A stretch of 64,000 nt of DNA. It comes from Nymphaea colorata (lineage: Eukaryota; Streptophyta; Magnoliopsida; Nymphaeales; Nymphaeaceae). The stretch spans positions 2,358,001 through 2,422,000 of the forward strand of contig NC_045144.1 in the NCBI RefSeq assembly GCF_008831285.2. The letters are read 5' to 3'. The position numbers and the translations under genes are program-made. Position 1 is the stretch's first letter, and every line of letters begins with the position of its first letter. Under the pieces are notes generated by a model. That model was not told the origin of the DNA, ran no database searches, and saw only the letters and a list, made by a program, of their open reading frames with translations. Below, one piece after another: positions 61,732 to 64,000 of the stretch.

Positions 61732-61952
61732 GTGTGTGTTGTGTGTGTGTGTGTGGGCACGCACACACCTTCTAACCTACCTTCTTGTTGTTATAGGTGG
61801 ACATAGAGGAAAGCCCTTCGCTAGCTATGACTGAATGTGTCGGCTCACTACCAGTGTTCAAGATATATAAGCATGGAAACAAAGTCAAGGACATCATTGG
61901 AAACAACCAAACTCTCCTAGAGAGCACTGTGAAATATTTTAGCACCAGATGA
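53328..61952 (+). CDS. TTL: TPR and thioredoxin-like protein (TTL family), 7 exons, intact
   Basis: This is a tetratricopeptide-repeat thioredoxin-like protein; in Arabidopsis the family acts in osmotic-stress, abscisic acid and brassinosteroid responses as a TPR scaffold. Exons: 53328-54241, 55017-55212, 56028-56200, 58583-58916, 59707-59917, 60965-61071, 61797-61952. All junctions are GT/AG and the phases agree. The CDS totals 2091 bases, 696 residues, the usual family length. Residues 1-220 are a basic, Ser/Ala-rich, probably disordered N-terminus. TPR set one is about 223-300 (GNEEYKNGRFAQALAYYDQA), with further helical repeats to about 430. A second TPR block lies in exon 4 (GNELFKASKFGEACAAYSEG, then AIEDCNASLKLRPNY) and continues into exon 5. 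The thioredoxin-like domain, about 608-696, keeps SLPVF (cis-Pro region), but SSEPCNQ replaces WCGPC. The first catalytic Cys is absent, as is usual in TTLs, so redox catalysis is unlikely. The ATG at 53328 (context AAAATGA) is preferred; the frame extends 12 codons upstream only to a GTG. Confidence 0.95.
54762..54998. mobile_element. MITE-like element in TTL intron 1
   Basis: The left end reads GAGGCGTTTTGATAGCCT. The right end (AGCTATCAAACACCCTC), read in reverse, is GAGGGTGTTTGATAGCT. Similarity continues inward (GGTCCGATCC against its partner GAGGATCC). Length is about 237 bases. The right end lies about 18 bases from the exon 2 splice acceptor. Confidence 0.65.
55017..55212 (+). CDS. 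TTL: TTL exon 2
   Basis: Follows the acceptor TTTGCAG and begins LGIMDKSLSHHAQAG. It contains ARLARCTDARKLRDYHTLL, matching the TTL CTDARR region, and ends in phase 0 at TAC|GTGAGT. Confidence 0.92.
55575..55770. mobile_element. CACTA-like or MITE relic in TTL intron 2
   Basis: Repeated short motifs related to CGTCGGTGAAA, CCAACGTTTTC and GCCGACATTTC occur in both orientations over about 170 bases, the texture of CACTA subterminal repeats. No termini were fixed. Confidence 0.4.
56028..56200 (+). CDS. TTL: TTL exon 3
   Basis: Follows ACATGCAG and begins LFASEAEALMRLQRHEEADN, a TPR-like helix pair. It ends VRAQVDMASG with a split codon at CAG|GTAAGA. Confidence 0.93.
56738..56770. repeat. (AT)n microsatellite in TTL intron 3
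   Basis: About 32 bases of AT. The rest of this 2.4-kb intron is AT-rich; CA runs lie at 56663 and 58373, and nothing coding was seen. Confidence 0.85.
58583..58916 (+). CDS. TTL: TTL exon 4
   Basis: Follows TGAATTAG and begins FETAVSVAQHAANLDPSN. It contains the second TPR block and ends RRADCSAK in phase 0 at AAG|GTAACT. The intron before it is about 2.4 kb, the longest in the gene. Confidence 0.93.
59707..59917 (+). CDS. TTL: TTL exon 5
   Basis: Follows AACACAG and begins LGRWEVAIQDYEALLQRMPD, the last TPR. The linker to the thioredoxin-like domain follows (TSMDLFKQFVRSP). The donor is G|GTATGT. Confidence 0.93.
60965..61071 (+). CDS. TTL: TTL exon 6 (start of thioredoxin-like domain)
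   Basis: Follows TTTTGTAG and encodes MCVVLFCTKSSEPCNQIMPF and KYPSIHFLK. The active-site position reads SSEPC. It ends in phase 0 at AAG|GTTTGT. Confidence 0.92.
61646..61756 (+). repeat. (TC)n(TG)n tract upstream of TTL exon 7
   Basis: About 28 bases of TC are followed by about 80 bases of TG, with two small interruptions. The tract ends about 40 bases before the exon 7 acceptor and so occupies the branch-point/upstream polypyrimidine neighbourhood. Confidence 0.95.
61797..61952 (+). CDS. TTL: TTL exon 7 (end of thioredoxin-like domain)
   Basis: Follows TTGTTATAG and begins VDIEESPSLAMTE. It includes GSLPVFKIYKHGNKVKDIIG and ends YFSTR with TGA at 61950-61952. Confidence 0.93.
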   Translation: MDIEESPSLAMTECVGSLPVFKIYKHGNKVKDIIGNNQTLLESTVKYFSTR

Positions 61953-62680
61953 AGGAAGCACAGGCCTCATCAACAAACATTTGATTTGACATGTGGATTA
62001 CGGGCATAGTAAGAGAAGAAAACAGTTTAAAACAACTTGCCACATAACAAGGACGGAACACATAGTTTTGACTGATAGGCCTGCCAAGCATGAAAATTTC
62101 TTCTTTTTGTCTTATGGGGTCCATGGATGTCACATATGGATCATGTACGATGACACCAAAGCATGCAACTGGGGCCAGTTACAAATAGCATCAGATGTAT
62201 GTATAAAAAGCATTTTGTGTATTGGTTGTGTTTCTGATCAACTTGTAGCCCTTTGAAATTTGAAGTTATATACACATGTACATAGATACAATGACAGTTG
62301 TCCAGTTTGCAATTTTTTTCAGCTTTTTTATGAAACCTTTTCAGAAGTTGTTTGGATATGAATAAAAAACACAAATGCCCTGTTGGATGTTGTCAATGAT
62401 ATTCAAATCAAATCATGAATCAAATTTCACTTCTTTTGATTCAGCAGAAATGGTTTGGTTTGACAACATGATGGATTAATTGACAATCATGAAAGCATAG
62501 TCAATATTCGACCCAAGTATAATGTTCAAGTGTTGACATGGGTAGAGATGTCTTTTCTTATTTTTACAAAACGATTTTTTGAATTTCACTATATTTTGAT
62601 CAACTCCTTAAATGCCTTTACCCCCACGGTCCATCATTTCTCAAATTGCATGAATACTCGATCATGTCAAGGATGAGTTT
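61953..62680 (+). other. TTL 3' flank, probable 3' UTR
   Basis: No second gene was seen. AATAAA at 62361-62366, about 410 bases after the stop, is a candidate polyadenylation signal. Confidence 0.4.
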
Positions 62681-62808
62681 ATACAAGTAAAGGATGGTCC
62701 CTCCTTATACAAAAATTGTTCAATTGGAAGGCTTGCCATTGATTATACAAGTAAAGGATGGTCCCTCCTTATACAAAAATTGTTCAATTGGAAGGCTTGC
62801 CATTGAAA
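62681..62808. repeat. 64-base perfect-looking tandem duplication
   Basis: ATACAAGTAAAGGATGGTCC starts at 62681 and again at 62745. The copies appear identical through GGCTTGCCATTGA, so the duplication is recent. Confidence 0.92.
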
Positions 62809-63629
62809 ATGAAAAAAAAAAAAACCTTCAGTTTAGTTTCTTCTAAATTCATCTTACATTGTTGTCGTTTATGGTGGTAGGTAAAGATTTTCCATATTTA
62901 TGTTGATGTTCCAACAAGACAGCATGATGACATTTTGGTAAAATTTTCCTTAAACGGTACCGAAATCATAGAATATCTCATAAGCATGCTTGATGATAAA
63001 CAAAACAACATTTATGACCTGCTACAAGAAACATTGCTCTGTATTTTGCTATGACCACATTATCCACCAAAGCTGGAAGGTAGACTAGAGATTTATTTAC
63101 AGTATTTAAAAGTGACATAAATTATGGACTTGTTGGCAATGTGGTTCCATGTGGTTGTTGTCAAACCAAACCATTTCTTTACAGTATTTATTTACAGTAT
63201 TTAAAAGTGACATAAATAATAGCTTGTTGGCAATGTGGTTCCATATGAGTCACATTGGCCTAACTAAGAGTCTATGGACTCTTAAAAAGCCTTGGAAGGG
63301 GGGTTTGGAGTTAGAGGAGCTTGGGATGGGGGTGGAGTCATATTGAATCTAGAATTGTTTGGAAAGCTAGCAAGGGGGATAGAGTGAAATTTTGATTCAA
63401 CAAATGGGTGGACAATATTTTAGTTCAGCACCTTAATGATGATTTGTATGAGAGGATGGGTGGACTCTTGCAAAGTTCTATTAAGGAGATTGCTTGCATT
63501 GAAGAAAGGTGGTTCATAGCTATCATCGATGCATGGCATCATAACAGCAAATGAGCAATGTAGGAATGGCCCCAGTAACAATTCGTAGCCTATTCCTACA
63601 TTATCCAATTTATTATTTGACAAACTATT

Positions 63630-63689
<60 letters not shown>

Positions 63690-64000
63690 TTCACAGTTTT
63701 ATCCACTGAGAAACCCCCTACTAATCCCTAATCAGTAGCCAACCCCATACTCTCTCCTCTCCCTCTTTCTTATCTGCCATTTCTTTTTTCGGTAGTGGTC
63801 ACCTCTCGACATAAAGGATGCCAGTACTACCAATCTGCCTCTTCTCAACTCCATTACTCCTATCGAAACTCTATCTCGTGTGCATCATGTTGTGTTCATC
63901 ACTCCTCGTTCCTCTTGCATTGTCACTAGCACCTCCATTTTCACCAGGCTTTTCTTCTTCTAGTTGAAATTCTTAGTAATAACCATGAGGAGAGATGGTG
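62809..64000. other. intergenic, small repeats only
   Basis: A block with TTACAGTATTTAAAAGTGAC and TGTTGGCAATGTGGTTCC occurs twice (from about 63098 and 63188). A (CT)n run of about 55 bases lies at 63631-63686. The CT-rich sequence from 63690 to the end could be the leader of a gene beyond the window, but no start was identified. Confidence 0.4.

Noticed and set aside
2259-61952. A brassinosteroid gene cluster formed by the desaturase and TTL genes
   Set aside because: The genes are about 47 kb apart with transposon-filled DNA between them, lie on opposite strands, and one looks frameshifted; proximity is likely chance.

Overview
This is nuclear DNA of a flowering plant. The evidence is split genes with canonical GT/AG introns, two plant-type genes, plant Copia, hAT, CACTA and LINE relics, a nuclear insertion of plastid DNA, and long AT-rich intergenic stretches with many microsatellites. 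I cannot name the species from sequence alone. No prokaryotic features, CRISPR arrays or rRNA genes were seen.

Layout. (1) 2259-6338, minus strand: a three-exon sterol C5(6)-desaturase-like gene (STE1/DWF7 family). All three histidine boxes are present, but exon 1 has an apparent one-base frameshift, so it is either a pseudogene or a sequence error. Several foldback elements lie in and around its introns. (2) 7164-15434: a nested transposon block. A hAT-like element with an 8-bp target duplication is split by a degenerate Copia retrotransposon (8026-14541), which has two LTRs, a primer binding site, a polypurine tract, broken pol frames and its own 5-bp target duplication. (3) About 18500-19262: a plastid insertion carrying a broken psaC and the 5' part of ndhD in plastid operon order. 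(4) 20353-29693: a very large imperfect inverted duplication with arms of about 4.9 and 4.3 kb around a spacer of about 0.2 kb. Both arms carry a LINE RNase H relic and a small fragment of fructose-1,6-bisphosphatase coding sequence. (5) 30-50 kb: gene-poor DNA with hAT and CACTA transposase relics, a five-unit tandem array of about 0.5-kb repeats, MITE-like elements and GC-rich elements with inverted ends. (6) 53328-61952, plus strand: an intact seven-exon TTL gene (TPR plus thioredoxin-like) encoding 696 residues. Its introns carry MITE-like insertions, and a long TC/TG tract lies just before the last exon.

The two host genes are about 47 kb apart and show no operon-like relation. Sterol desaturation feeds brassinosteroid synthesis, and TTL proteins act in brassinosteroid and osmotic-stress signalling in Arabidopsis. 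The distance makes a functional cluster unlikely. The most unusual structure is the long inverted duplication carrying host-gene fragments: if transcribed, it would give a long hairpin RNA and could be a small-RNA source.
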